Assembly: GCA_004557385.1 (NCBI GenBank)
Contig: SFEA01000038.1
Coordinates: 1-22,448 of the forward strand
Source of the DNA: Bacteroidales bacterium
GTDB taxonomy: Bacteria; Bacteroidota; Bacteroidia; Bacteroidales; Muribaculaceae
DNA length: 22,448 bases
Direction of reading: 5' to 3'
The notes beneath the pieces were generated by a model. That model worked only from the letters and a program-made list of their open reading frames with translations, was not told the DNA's origin and did not search any database. Positions 1 through 7,478 of the stretch are shown here, piece after piece (the stretch's first letter is position 1; the number at the start of each line of letters is the position of its first letter). Made by a program: the position numbers and the translations under genes.

Positions 1-155
1 TTTTTAATTTTTTCGTCAAATAATACCGGGCCTATGCTATGCTTATCTAAAAAGATATTTTCTGTAGAATATACCGACTTATCGACAATGCTTTGTCGAA
101 TCCAATCTGCATTCACAGGAGATAATTTTCTGTAACTTATAAAGGCATTATACAT
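1..155 (-). CDS. TIR-domain protein, N-terminal part only (runs off the left edge)
   Basis: Read on the minus strand from an ATG at 153-155, an open frame of 51 codons runs without a stop to the window edge. It begins MYNAFISYRK, continues with NADWIRQSI and then NIFLDKHSI. This is the start of a TIR domain: the first strand with the F-I-S-Y-R signature, helix A with a conserved A-x-W-I, and the second strand F-L-D-K. The catalytic Glu of NADase-type TIRs would lie further on and cannot be seen. Many bacterial TIR domains cleave NAD+ or build cyclic ADP-ribose signals; whether this one does is unknown. It follows the 435-residue membrane protein gene by 112 bases, with a possible promoter in that gap. 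The domain call is fairly sure; the full protein and its role are not known. Confidence 0.75.
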   Translation of the reverse strand, partial: MYNAFISYRKLSPVNADWIRQSIVDKSVYSTENIFLDKHSIGPVLFDEKIK

Positions 156-198
156 AAGCGATATGTTTTGGCAATTTAATATTATTAGGTTCCGAGGG

Positions 199-206
199 CA
201 AATTTA
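199..206 (-). promoter_or_regulatory. Possible -7 box upstream of the edge TIR gene
   Basis: On the minus strand the sequence TAAATTTG fits the Bacteroidetes -7 consensus TAnnTTTG. It would place a transcript start near 192, about 37 bases before the TIR start codon. No TTG sits at the usual 19-21 base distance upstream, so this is a weak call. If real, the TIR gene could be expressed separately from the genes before it. Confidence 0.3.
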
Positions 207-267
207 CCAATATTTCAATTAAAAATAGTGTTTAATTATATCGAAATCCTATTATTACTGGTTTTTA

Positions 268-1575
268 TCAACTAAAAGCATCTGTCGCTTTAGAGAATTC
301 ATCAATAAGGCAATTATTCAAATCACGCTCAATAAGAAGTCTGAGTTCTTGAATATTTTTATATTCTATCCAGTATTGTTTCTCCTCTATCATTTTTGTA
401 TGGATATAAGAATCGCATTCATTATCCTCATTGTCCAAAGAATAGACGAAAATCTTGGGAGTTCCCTTTTTTATAAAATTATCAAATGCCACATCAAACT
501 CCATTTTTGTGTAGTCTCCAGCTTTTCCACTCAAGATGAACACAGAGGCATTTACATGGTTAGCAATGAAATTGTTGTATTGTTCCTGATGTCCCTTTAT
601 AGTAACATCTCGTGGAAAATTCAAATACGAATAGCTGTAAATATCTAAACCCAGTGGTTTCCATTTAGTTTGAAGCAGGCTGACAACACCTGCAAACACA
701 TCTCTCTCTTGTTGTAGTTCTTTCGACCCTGCAATAAAGAAATTCACATCATGGCATTTCAATCCCTTAATTAGATTTTCAACATCGTTGCCTGCATTAT
801 CTATCATTATTTGTGCTTCGTCAAGGCATTTCTGACTCTTCTGGAATTCCATTTCTTGACACATTTTAAAATGTTTTTTGTCAAACGATTTTATTGCCAC
901 CCCTTTGGGCATACAATCCCAACTTGAAGCCATTTCATAATAAATTCCTAACGAGTCGTTGGGGAAAGAACATAACCCTTCTAATGCGCCATAAAACATT
1001 GCGTTACATTCAAACTGAAAACACCTAAGTCGAGCAAGGGCAAAATTTATTCCTAAAAGATTACTCGGATGATTAAGCCCAAGTTGTTCTTTTAAGCTCA
1101 TCAAGTTACTTATCATGTCTTGTATTGATTGAGTAACGCAACTCTCTGCACTGACAACTTCAGCAACAGATAGATTATGCTTCTCAAGCACCATCTTTTC
1201 TGCCGAAGTAGCATTGAATTTTAAAGCTGGCAACTGATTTGCAATATTATTCACCTCTTTTATTCTGAAATCCACCTCCTCCTCAATTTTTTTTAGTTGA
1301 TGAGTTTCCATCTTTTTATTTATGGATACTGAGGAAATGAATTTCTCAAGAGAGTTTTGGATCTTTTTATTAATCGAGCACAATTCATTTAGGCACGACA
1401 CTGTGTTACAATAAATCTCTGCCACCTCTCTACATACTATATTTTCATGTTCCAAATAAGTATTGGTATCATGGTTTTTATTCATTCGTTTAAAGACCAA
1501 AACACAAATAACATAGAAAACTAATATAATAAAAATAAAAAAGATGACTAGTAATAATATTTCCATAATAAACAC
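268..1575 (-). CDS. Membrane-anchored coiled-coil protein with TIR/DUF4062-like C-terminal domain
   Basis: A protein of 435 residues. Residues 4-28 form a very hydrophobic segment, a probable single membrane anchor. Residues about 60-160 are rich in charged heptad-like helix and likely form a coiled coil. Residues about 276-425 form an alpha/beta domain beginning NFFIAGSKELQQERD, followed by a conserved-looking F-I-A-N-H, a strand ASVFILSG, an acidic K-M-E-F-D-V-A-F at 358-364 and a strand KIFVYSL. This order recalls small Rossmann-like effector domains such as TIR, DUF4062 and nucleoside deoxyribosyltransferase-like folds, where a helix-borne Glu (here perhaps E359) is often catalytic. It is the last complete gene of the minus-strand cluster, 106 bases after the zinc-ribbon protein gene. 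The coding sequence is A+T-rich. Function is not known; membrane tethering of an effector or sensor domain is my inference. Confidence 0.75.
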   Translation of the reverse strand: MFIMEILLLVIFFIFIILVFYVICVLVFKRMNKNHDTNTYLEHENIVCREVAEIYCNTVSCLNELCSINKKIQNSLEKFISSVSINKKMETHQLKKIEEEVDFRIKEVNNIANQLPALKFNATSAEKMVLEKHNLSVAEVVSAESCVTQSIQDMISNLMSLKEQLGLNHPSNLLGINFALARLRCFQFECNAMFYGALEGLCSFPNDSLGIYYEMASSWDCMPKGVAIKSFDKKHFKMCQEMEFQKSQKCLDEAQIMIDNAGNDVENLIKGLKCHDVNFFIAGSKELQQERDVFAGVVSLLQTKWKPLGLDIYSYSYLNFPRDVTIKGHQEQYNNFIANHVNASVFILSGKAGDYTKMEFDVAFDNFIKKGTPKIFVYSLDNEDNECDSYIHTKMIEEKQYWIEYKNIQELRLLIERDLNNCLIDEFSKATDAFS

Positions 1576-1681
1576 GGCTAATTACTATGACCTTAAAATG
1601 ATTAAACCTATTGCCTTGAATTATTGAAAATCACATCCCTTATAACTGTATTGGTTTTGAATAGCCATTCAAGAATTACAT

Positions 1682-2191
1682 TTACAGCTTTGCGCCACAA
1701 TTGGGGCAGAACTTGGCTTGTTCTGACACTGATGCGCCGCAGTTGGTGCAGAAAATGCTTCCGGCGTTGGTGCCCGCAGTGGCAGTGCCCACATGACTGT
1801 TCGTGTCGATGACATCCTGGGCAATTTCCAGAGCTTTGTCGTCGAGTTTCGACTGTTCCACCATTCCCCAAATCTGGGTGATGAGAACAGGCCAGAAAAA
1901 GAGCATCGAAATAATTGTCGGGATGGCTTGCTGTCCCCATATGCCGACGCCTGCTTCGAAATTAATAGTATTGTCTTGTGGAAGCAGTGTCACCTTCAGA
2001 GCTGTCTTCATTCCGAGTACCGCCTTGAAAACGCCTCCCTTGGTGATGGAAATGTCGTAGCCTCCACTGCTCAATGCGTCCATCGTGACTTCGTAACCAT
2101 CTTTTCGGAACTCCTCTTGAATACGGTTGGCAATAGCAGGAATCAATGTGGACGAACCGTATAATATCTTTTTAGTATTGAAAGTTGCCAT
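1682..2191 (-). CDS. Membrane protein with C-terminal zinc ribbon
   Basis: A protein of 169 residues. Residues 1-88 are a mixed alpha/beta soluble part, residues about 90-110 form one hydrophobic helix (AIPTIISMLFFWPVLITQIW), then comes a short amphipathic helix and a Gly/Thr/Ala linker. The last 22 residues are a zinc ribbon with Cys at 148, 151, 162 and 165, ending CGAKL. The M48 protease two genes earlier ends with a ribbon of the same spacing and the same last five residues, which suggests a shared partner or a shared origin. The start codon lies 6 bases after the stop of the preceding small gene, so the two are almost surely cotranscribed. I recognise the layout as a recurrent Bacteroidetes hypothetical protein but know no function for it. 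Confidence 0.8.
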   Translation of the reverse strand: MATFNTKKILYGSSTLIPAIANRIQEEFRKDGYEVTMDALSSGGYDISITKGGVFKAVLGMKTALKVTLLPQDNTINFEAGVGIWGQQAIPTIISMLFFWPVLITQIWGMVEQSKLDDKALEIAQDVIDTNSHVGTATAGTNAGSIFCTNCGASVSEQAKFCPNCGAKL

Positions 2192-2197
2192 AGTCGT

Positions 2198-2455
2198 TTA
2201 TTTGTCGATGTTTTGAATGGAATAGAAATTATACACTGCATAAAGCACGCTCGTTTCAGCCAGCAGGCTCCTGATTTCAGCCAACTGCTCCTGGCCGTAT
2301 TTGGCTTCCATGTCGTGAAGCATGGCTATCACTTTGTCGGATTGCGCTTTCACTTCTTCTTCGGTTACGATGCCATCCTCCATGATATTCTTGAAAGAGG
2401 CATTATCGGCTACCATTTCGTCGATGTTCAAGATTCCCTTTTCGTTGAAAAACAT
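2198..2455 (-). CDS. Small conserved-looking hypothetical protein
   Basis: With a start at 2453-2455 the product is 85 residues (MFFNEKGILNIDEMV and onward). A longer reading from 2500 gives 100 residues, but its first 15 codons would overlap the end of the M48 gene, so I prefer the shorter one, 26 bases after that gene's stop. The protein is acidic, mostly helical, lacks a signal peptide and membrane segment, and contains IMEDGIVTEEEV, which looks like an EF-hand-like or helix-turn-helix loop but lacks a full calcium loop. The end is 6 bases before the next gene. Its place between a protease and two zinc-ribbon proteins suggests a cytosolic accessory or adaptor. No family is recognised. Confidence 0.7.
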   Translation of the reverse strand: MFFNEKGILNIDEMVADNASFKNIMEDGIVTEEEVKAQSDKVIAMLHDMEAKYGQEQLAEIRSLLAETSVLYAVYNFYSIQNIDK

Positions 2456-2481
2456 ATCGATATGATTAAAATGTTGAATAC

Positions 2482-3360
2482 TTATAATTTCGCTCCACAA
2501 TATTTACAGAAAGTCCAATCGGCTGCTACCGACCTGTTGCATTTCGGGCATTTCCTGTCGGAAGACGCCAAACGCAGATTTTCCATCAGATTCATGTATT
2601 GAGGGCTTTGTCCCCATTTGAGGATTTCGCGCACCCTTACTGCGCTGAATGGATGCGTCAAGCCGATGGTGACTGCCAACTGAAGTGTCTTGTTCCACAA
2701 GCCATCGTTCTTTATCTCCTCGTATTTATCGGCCTGCTCTGCCCATTCCTGCATGTTGATGTTTTGCGTGATAGACCTCGGGCCGCCAGCCAACCGTGCC
2801 ATGGTGCGTGCCACCACATCGGGTGAGGTGATGATGCTTCCACATCTGTCACACGAGAGTTCCGCCTTGCGGCTCCAATACAGCAGAGCATATTCCACCG
2901 GTTTAGCAAGTGAGCCCAAGATGCCCAAAGCATCGAGTCCCATCGCCAAATAGTCAGCCACCATCTTATATACAACATGGCGGCAAAGAATATGCCCGCA
3001 CTCATGCGCCAGAATTGCATCCAATTCCTCATCGTCCATCATTTCCACAAGTCCTGATGTAACGACTATAAACACACGAGTGTCGCCCGATGTATAGGCA
3101 TTAGGAACGGGATTCATCTCCAAATAAAACTCCGGCTCTTTGATGCCCAAGCGTTCACAAATAGGCGGAAGATGCCTGTAAAGTTCCGGCAACTGGGTTG
3201 GCGACAAGCGTATGGTGGATGCCATATTGATTCCATATCTGAGCTTCTCGTAGCCCAATTCCAATACTTTCTTTGCTATTGTAGGGAAACCCGGTATGCT
3301 TTCCAGCTGGCGCAAAGCCGCCGCATCCTCCGGGTGGATAAATTCTGCGGGTTTAATCAT
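2482..3360 (-). CDS. Soluble M48-family zinc metalloprotease with C-terminal zinc ribbon
   Basis: A protein of 292 residues. The gluzincin site is HECGH at 119-123 (zinc ligands H119 and H123, general base E120) and the third ligand is probably E167 in RKAELSCDR, the usual M48 arrangement. Before the site comes a typical M48 region with NAYTSGDTRVFIVVTSGL. Unlike HtpX, the protein shows no strong N-terminal membrane helices; only residues about 134-162 are moderately hydrophobic. The last 22 residues form a zinc ribbon (C271, C274, C285, C288) ending CGAKL, matching the tail of the 169-residue protein downstream. It is the central gene of the cluster, 72 bases after the divergent RyR gene. 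A role in activating or removing a partner protein by cleavage is possible but not shown by sequence. Confidence 0.88.
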   Translation of the reverse strand: MIKPAEFIHPEDAAALRQLESIPGFPTIAKKVLELGYEKLRYGINMASTIRLSPTQLPELYRHLPPICERLGIKEPEFYLEMNPVPNAYTSGDTRVFIVVTSGLVEMMDDEELDAILAHECGHILCRHVVYKMVADYLAMGLDALGILGSLAKPVEYALLYWSRKAELSCDRCGSIITSPDVVARTMARLAGGPRSITQNINMQEWAEQADKYEEIKNDGLWNKTLQLAVTIGLTHPFSAVRVREILKWGQSPQYMNLMENLRLASSDRKCPKCNRSVAADWTFCKYCGAKL

Positions 3361-3432
3361 GGGGAAATACTTTTTTGTATGTTATTTGATATTAGCCTTT
3401 TCTACCGAAATTCCACATCTCGCGGATGGCAA

Positions 3433-4605
3433 TCACTTTGAGAGTAAATAGCTGCGCAATATCTGCGGCATGGCAAGCATCAGGAAGTAGTCGTATTTCA
3501 TATCCGCCGGATTCACACGACGCAGATTCTTGTACGAGCACAAGTCGATGTGCCAACCTTTTTTCTTTTTCCCTTTTATAAAATCGTTGCGCTCTTTTCC
3601 GAAACGCCGCTCAATTTCATACCAGTCTTGCATCGTCAGAGGTTTGAATCCCAGTATGAGCTTCTCGACATTCCACCTCGCATGCTCGCATTTGGCAAAT
3701 GCAGTGATAGTTTTTTCTTCGCTAATCTTTTCCATCACTTCTCTGAAACTCATAAGGATATACTCCGACAAAGCCTTCTGCTCTTTATCGAAAAGCGACC
3801 GAATTCGCGGCTCAAAACAATCGGCACAAAACACCGAAGAGAGCTTGTTTTTTATGCTCACCTCATCGTATGTTCCGTCGTCGCGCCGCTTAGCACTTTC
3901 GTCCCACTTTTTTTGGATAAGGTCGGGTTTCAGTTTATAGCAGAACACATTCAATGCCGTTGAATATCTGTTGATGTTTGCATTGTCATTTGCAGGAAGA
4001 TTGTCGATTTCAACACCTGTGTTGTAGACCATGCTCACAAGCATTCCCTTGGTGACGTCAAACTTCATATATTCTTCGCTAAAATCTTTAATTCCTGCCA
4101 CAACATCTTTCGGGTCTATAGCAATAACTATGTCATCCTTTGCACCTTTCTCCTCTCCAGTTTTGAACACAATCTCAACGTCTAACGGTAGAACCTCTTC
4201 GTGTTCTCTATTCGGGTCGCCTTCTACCTCGCATTTGCAATAGTCCAAGAGGTCACCCAAATATGGGTAGCTACGCATGTCATCGTAAGCTGCAGCCACA
4301 TCCGCCTCCTTGTCTGCCAATATGGTTATGCGCGTTCGGTTGCGTCCATTCTCCTCGTCGTAATTCGGGAAATGAAACAACAGGCAAATCTGCCTGACAA
4401 CTGCCAGCATCAACAGCTTGTCGTCCTCTTTGTTGAACTGCCACTTAACCACAACATGCATCCTCTTACCCGAATCGCAGCCTATAGCGTGGCCATCCAA
4501 AGGCCTCAACACATTCATGATATAATATCGTGCCTTATACCAATGCTCTCGCACCTTAGCATCATCAATAAAGTATTGCAAGATGTCGTCACAGTATCTC
4601 TCCAT
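3433..4605 (-). CDS. Divergent RyR-domain protein with degenerate TrkA/Rossmann-like N-terminus
   Basis: A protein of 390 residues, no signal peptide or membrane helix. The C-terminal part, about 300-388, matches the skeleton of prokaryotic RyR domains: CEHARWNVEKLILGF (H308, R310, W311, E314, K315, G319), then H352, the stretch DLCSYKNL, D372 and P380 before a last helix. The N-terminal part, about 45-150, has HVVVKWQF, a helix ending LLFHFPN and then RTRITILADKEAD, which resembles the TrkA-N/Rossmann domain that precedes RyR in other bacterial proteins, but the Gly-rich nucleotide loop is missing. RyR domains, named from the ryanodine receptor, are suspected ligand-binding modules in bacteria. 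The start overlaps the end of the MscS channel gene by 17 bases, suggesting translational coupling and a shared job with the channel. Domain call is good for the C-terminus and tentative for the N-terminus. Confidence 0.75.
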   Translation of the reverse strand: MERYCDDILQYFIDDAKVREHWYKARYYIMNVLRPLDGHAIGCDSGKRMHVVVKWQFNKEDDKLLMLAVVRQICLLFHFPNYDEENGRNRTRITILADKEADVAAAYDDMRSYPYLGDLLDYCKCEVEGDPNREHEEVLPLDVEIVFKTGEEKGAKDDIVIAIDPKDVVAGIKDFSEEYMKFDVTKGMLVSMVYNTGVEIDNLPANDNANINRYSTALNVFCYKLKPDLIQKKWDESAKRRDDGTYDEVSIKNKLSSVFCADCFEPRIRSLFDKEQKALSEYILMSFREVMEKISEEKTITAFAKCEHARWNVEKLILGFKPLTMQDWYEIERRFGKERNDFIKGKKKKGWHIDLCSYKNLRRVNPADMKYDYFLMLAMPQILRSYLLSK

Positions 4606-5740
4606 TGCTATTCAGTTTAATTCTATAATCAGCCTCTGTGGCTGCCATTTTCACATTACAATTACTTGCATCATAACCCGAAGCACTCTGATAAAGCTTT
4701 AAATTAAACCATGCCAGAGCCTCAATGATATGCTCTATTATTTGCGATTGTTGCCATTCGAATGATGCCAGACTGCAATCAGTAATAAACACATATATTT
4801 GTAACGGCACACCTTCAGGCACCTGCTCCAACCAGCGAACCACAAGCCGAGGCTCGTGCGAAACATGTGAATGATGCATCAGATAATGATAGATATACTG
4901 ACGATATAGCTCAATATTCAGCACGCTGTCTCTTTTTTTATCTTTCCTCTGGTCACCAACATACCACTTGATGAATGCCAACCGCTCCTCGCCAATATTT
5001 TTTATACTTTCCAATCTCTCCATTTCAGCATCCGTCATTGTGTGTATCCATCCAGTGTCGATGATGAAAGTTTTCAGCATCCTTCTTCCATGAGTTTTTC
5101 CGTCAAGAATCTTTTGGTAATTCTTGAAATGCTCAGAGTGAAGAATATACGTGGGGAACGCCGACGTAGTATTATCCCAATTCTCCATAGTGACCGTGGT
5201 GAGCGACACTCCTTTCACAACTCCGTCGATGCCTCTCGAATCCACCTCTATCCAATCACCAATCCTGAGAAGATTATTAGCTCGCAGATAGAAAAATGCA
5301 ACCACGCTCTTTATTGTGTCCTGAAATATCCATCCCAAAACCACACCTATCACCGATACGATAATATACGATGGCGATTCTTTGTTGATGCCCAGAACCT
5401 TAATCACCACGAGAAGCCAACCTCCCATTGCTGCAAGCAGAACTATCTGGCTCCACGTAATCCGCGACTCCTCCTTACGCAAGCAATAAATTGGATTTAA
5501 TGCACTCACAATTTGCCACACCAACATCACAGCCAACGTGGCTGCTGCAATATAAAACGCAGTTCTCCATTGCGAGAAACAAAAAAAGCCTCCAATTAAA
5601 AGCAATATAATCGCCAAATGAAATATTGCTTTGGCCTTCGACATTATTAACGCACCGAGTATTTCCAGATACCATTTATGAGATGACATCCAGTTGCTCG
5701 ACAGCGAATCGTGATTATAAACTGAACTATTTTCCTGCAT
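4589..5740 (-). CDS. MscS-type mechanosensitive channel, YbdG-like
   Basis: A protein of 383 residues. Hydrophobic segments lie at about 38-55, 60-82, 97-117 and 125-153; the last is the pore helix region, with GWIFQDTIKSVVAFF. It is followed by the MscS beta-domain signature LLRIGDWIEV (158-167) and GIDGVVKGVSLTTVTMENWD. The usual IPNS-like motif is changed to FPTY. The C-terminal part (GRRMLKTFIID, later PEGVPLQIYVFI and SASGYD) matches the YbdG/MscM branch rather than classic MscS. E. coli YbdG has five membrane helices, so this version is probably shorter at the N-terminus. Other Met codons at residues 18 and 33 could be the true start. It overlaps the small membrane-protein gene by 14 bases and the RyR gene by 17. 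It probably opens under membrane tension; gating by a ligand through the RyR neighbour is an inference. Confidence 0.88.
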   Translation of the reverse strand: MQENSSVYNHDSLSSNWMSSHKWYLEILGALIMSKAKAIFHLAIILLLIGGFFCFSQWRTAFYIAAATLAVMLVWQIVSALNPIYCLRKEESRITWSQIVLLAAMGGWLLVVIKVLGINKESPSYIIVSVIGVVLGWIFQDTIKSVVAFFYLRANNLLRIGDWIEVDSRGIDGVVKGVSLTTVTMENWDNTTSAFPTYILHSEHFKNYQKILDGKTHGRRMLKTFIIDTGWIHTMTDAEMERLESIKNIGEERLAFIKWYVGDQRKDKKRDSVLNIELYRQYIYHYLMHHSHVSHEPRLVVRWLEQVPEGVPLQIYVFITDCSLASFEWQQSQIIEHIIEALAWFNLKLYQSASGYDASNCNVKMAATEADYRIKLNSNGEIL

Positions 5741-6014
5741 CAGTATCTTGATTTATATTCGATTTGTCAATGCTCTTAATATTTTTAATAGCATCAATTA
5801 TTTTACTGTCATTCTCCAGCATATCCTCCAAAATCGCCTTAATCGTTTCCTGCTTCTTGTTGCTATTAACAACTTTAATCGCATGGCAAACAATTGCAAC
5901 TATGATGATTGCTGAAACACACAATATCAACGTCACATGCACATCGTATTCGTTCATTTCTTTACTTGCCACATTGACAACCATGTCACTTAAAAGAATT
6001 GTATTAAAAACCAT
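5727..6014 (-). CDS. Small single-helix membrane protein
   Basis: A frame of 95 codons with one strong hydrophobic segment at about residues 27-46 (VTLILCVSAIIIVAIVCHAI) followed by a charged helical tail with EDMLENDSKIIDAIKNI. A second Met at residue 20 would give a 76-residue protein starting just before the helix, which is equally plausible. The stop lies inside the start of the MscS gene (14-base overlap), so it is probably translated with it. It resembles no family I know. A subunit or regulator of the channel, or a short membrane toxin-like protein, are both possible; the sequence does not decide. Confidence 0.6.
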   Translation of the reverse strand: MVFNTILLSDMVVNVASKEMNEYDVHVTLILCVSAIIIVAIVCHAIKVVNSNKKQETIKAILEDMLENDSKIIDAIKNIKSIDKSNINQDTDAGK

Positions 6015-6147
6015 GTCGTTATATATTTAAATTTCTAAACATCTAAAAATGGTGCGCAACCCGCACATTATTAACACATTAGCTACGACCCAAACACGCA
6101 ATGCCACGCCCAGCACATCAAGCAATTACAAAACAAATCTCTCCTGC

Positions 6148-6442
6148 TTATAATGTTCCAAAATGATAATCGTCCTTCATGTCGTCGGGCAATTCAGTGC
6201 GAGGCTCTATGCTCATGGGAAATATTCTTAGCTTTGCTGCCTTTTCCGGTTTCACCTTTGGAAATGCCCGCTCAAGAGCCTTTAGCAATCTTTTCACGCC
6301 AGTCATCACCTGCTTTGATTTCAGAAGTATCTATCCAAACCTCATGTTTGGGGTTTCCTTTCTCATCTTTTGAAAGATAATCCTTTATTTTTTCAATTAA
6401 TGGAGTGTTGGAGTCATGTCCGTAACTCAAGAATATCTTCAT
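6148..6442 (-). pseudogene. Broken TIR-domain gene (frameshifted/internally deleted remnant)
   Basis: From an ATG at 6440-6442 the minus strand reads MKIFLSYGHD, then HEVWIDTSEIKAGDDWREKI, and stops at 6272-6274 after 56 codons. This is the first half of a TIR domain (strand A with L-S-Y-G-H, strand B with V-W-I-D, then the G-D-D-W of helix B). In a second frame an open reading frame from about 6306 to the stop at 6148-6150 encodes 52 residues containing LRIFPMSIEPRTELPDD and ending DYHFGTL, with no start-site support of its own. The picture fits a TIR gene that lost its middle, leaving its head joined out of frame to a tail (its own, or that of a neighbour). The reduced protein lacks the catalytic Glu region and is most likely dead. 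It sits between the RyR/C39 gene and the channel operon. Confidence 0.7.
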
Positions 6443-6524
6443 AATTCAACCTGTTGACTTACAGCTGTATCACTTCATCTTTTATATTTTATATTTTCCA
6501 TTTCCTTAGTGGAGGGGGATGGGG

Positions 6525-7478
6525 TTACTTCTTCACAATCTCATAGCCGAGTTTTTTCACCAGCTTTAGTGTTTGCATTGCCATTTCGCGGTCGTAGAGT
6601 TTTTCGCTTTCAGGCAGATTGCAATATGGTATCATGTCGGGCGTCTCTTTCTTCTTGTCATTACGCTCCGGGCCGTACGTCCAGCCTTGGTCTTTGCGGT
6701 TCTTTGCCCATATTTCGTGAGCATTCTCGGCTATGGCTTCCCTGAGTTCTGCAAGGTCGTCAGGGAGTTCTACGTCGTCGAGTGCGATTGGCGACGGTTC
6801 GTAGACAAACTTGTCGGTGGTGTTAATTACCACAAGGTAGTGGTTCGACTGCCGCCATGCCTCTGCGAATGATTCTATCGAGTAGGTTGTCAGTTCTTCG
6901 TCGGTATTCGGATTAAAAAGGATTATCTCATTTGTCTCAATAGATATCGAACTGATGGCCACGGCATGATTTGGATGCTGGTTCGCCGACGGCAGTTCGT
7001 TGTCAAGGGCAAAGTCGTCAACCACGGCTATGAGCTGGTTGCCTGCCGATAGCAGTCGGTCAACCTCCTCGATGGTGGAATTGTAGCGACGGCTCACCGA
7101 TAGGTTGTTTTTCTCCAACAGTCTGCCTATATTATACAATGGCATTCCTTTTTCTCTAAGCCAACAGTTCTTGTAAGCGGTGTCGAGAAGACTTTTGTGC
7201 GTGGTCTCAACGCCAAACTGCCGAAGCACAAATTCCTCGCACTCTATGTCGCAAAGGTAGTTCTCTTTCTTTTTTGCTGCTATGGCAGTCATAGGAATGA
7301 TGGTTGGCGCCACGGTCATTGCCATATCCTCGTCCACCTCACTTGCAATGCGTATGATTTCTTGCAGTTCCTCGTCCTGCTCGGCTGCTTTCAGCACTCG
7401 CATGGTGTCCACCGCATTGGTGTTGCCATCGAGGAATGCCGCCAATAGCTCGTTTGAAATATAATTATCTTTGTTCAT
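6525..7478 (-). CDS. Papain/C39-like and RyR-domain protein with anti-sigma-like N-terminus
   Basis: I choose the ATG at 7476-7478 (317 residues), because it overlaps the sigma-factor stop by 14 bases in a coupling arrangement; a longer frame starts at 7511. Numbering from 7511: residues 12-62 (YISNELLAAFLDGN then helices) look like the sigma-binding N-terminus of Bacteroidetes anti-sigma factors. Residues about 85-232 resemble a papain-like C39 fold, with C87 or C91 in CDIECEEFVLRQFG, H182 in PNHAVAI and N200/D204 in FNPNTDE as the candidate triad. Residues about 254-326 are a clear RyR domain: AENAHEIWAKNRKDQGWTYG, PYCNLPESEK and YDREMAMQTLKLVKKLGY. It has no membrane helix. A plausible role is a ligand-sensing regulator that holds the co-encoded sigma factor, with the protease-like part either active or a binding fold. 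The RyR call is firm; the rest is moderate. Confidence 0.82.
   Translation of the reverse strand: MNKDNYISNELLAAFLDGNTNAVDTMRVLKAAEQDEELQEIIRIASEVDEDMAMTVAPTIIPMTAIAAKKKENYLCDIECEEFVLRQFGVETTHKSLLDTAYKNCWLREKGMPLYNIGRLLEKNNLSVSRRYNSTIEEVDRLLSAGNQLIAVVDDFALDNELPSANQHPNHAVAISSISIETNEIILFNPNTDEELTTYSIESFAEAWRQSNHYLVVINTTDKFVYEPSPIALDDVELPDDLAELREAIAENAHEIWAKNRKDQGWTYGPERNDKKKETPDMIPYCNLPESEKLYDREMAMQTLKLVKKLGYEIVKK

Noticed and set aside
1608..1940. Minus-strand frame of 110 codons overlapping the zinc-ribbon protein
   Set aside because: His/Cys-rich out-of-frame translation of the zinc-ribbon gene; no independent start or homology.
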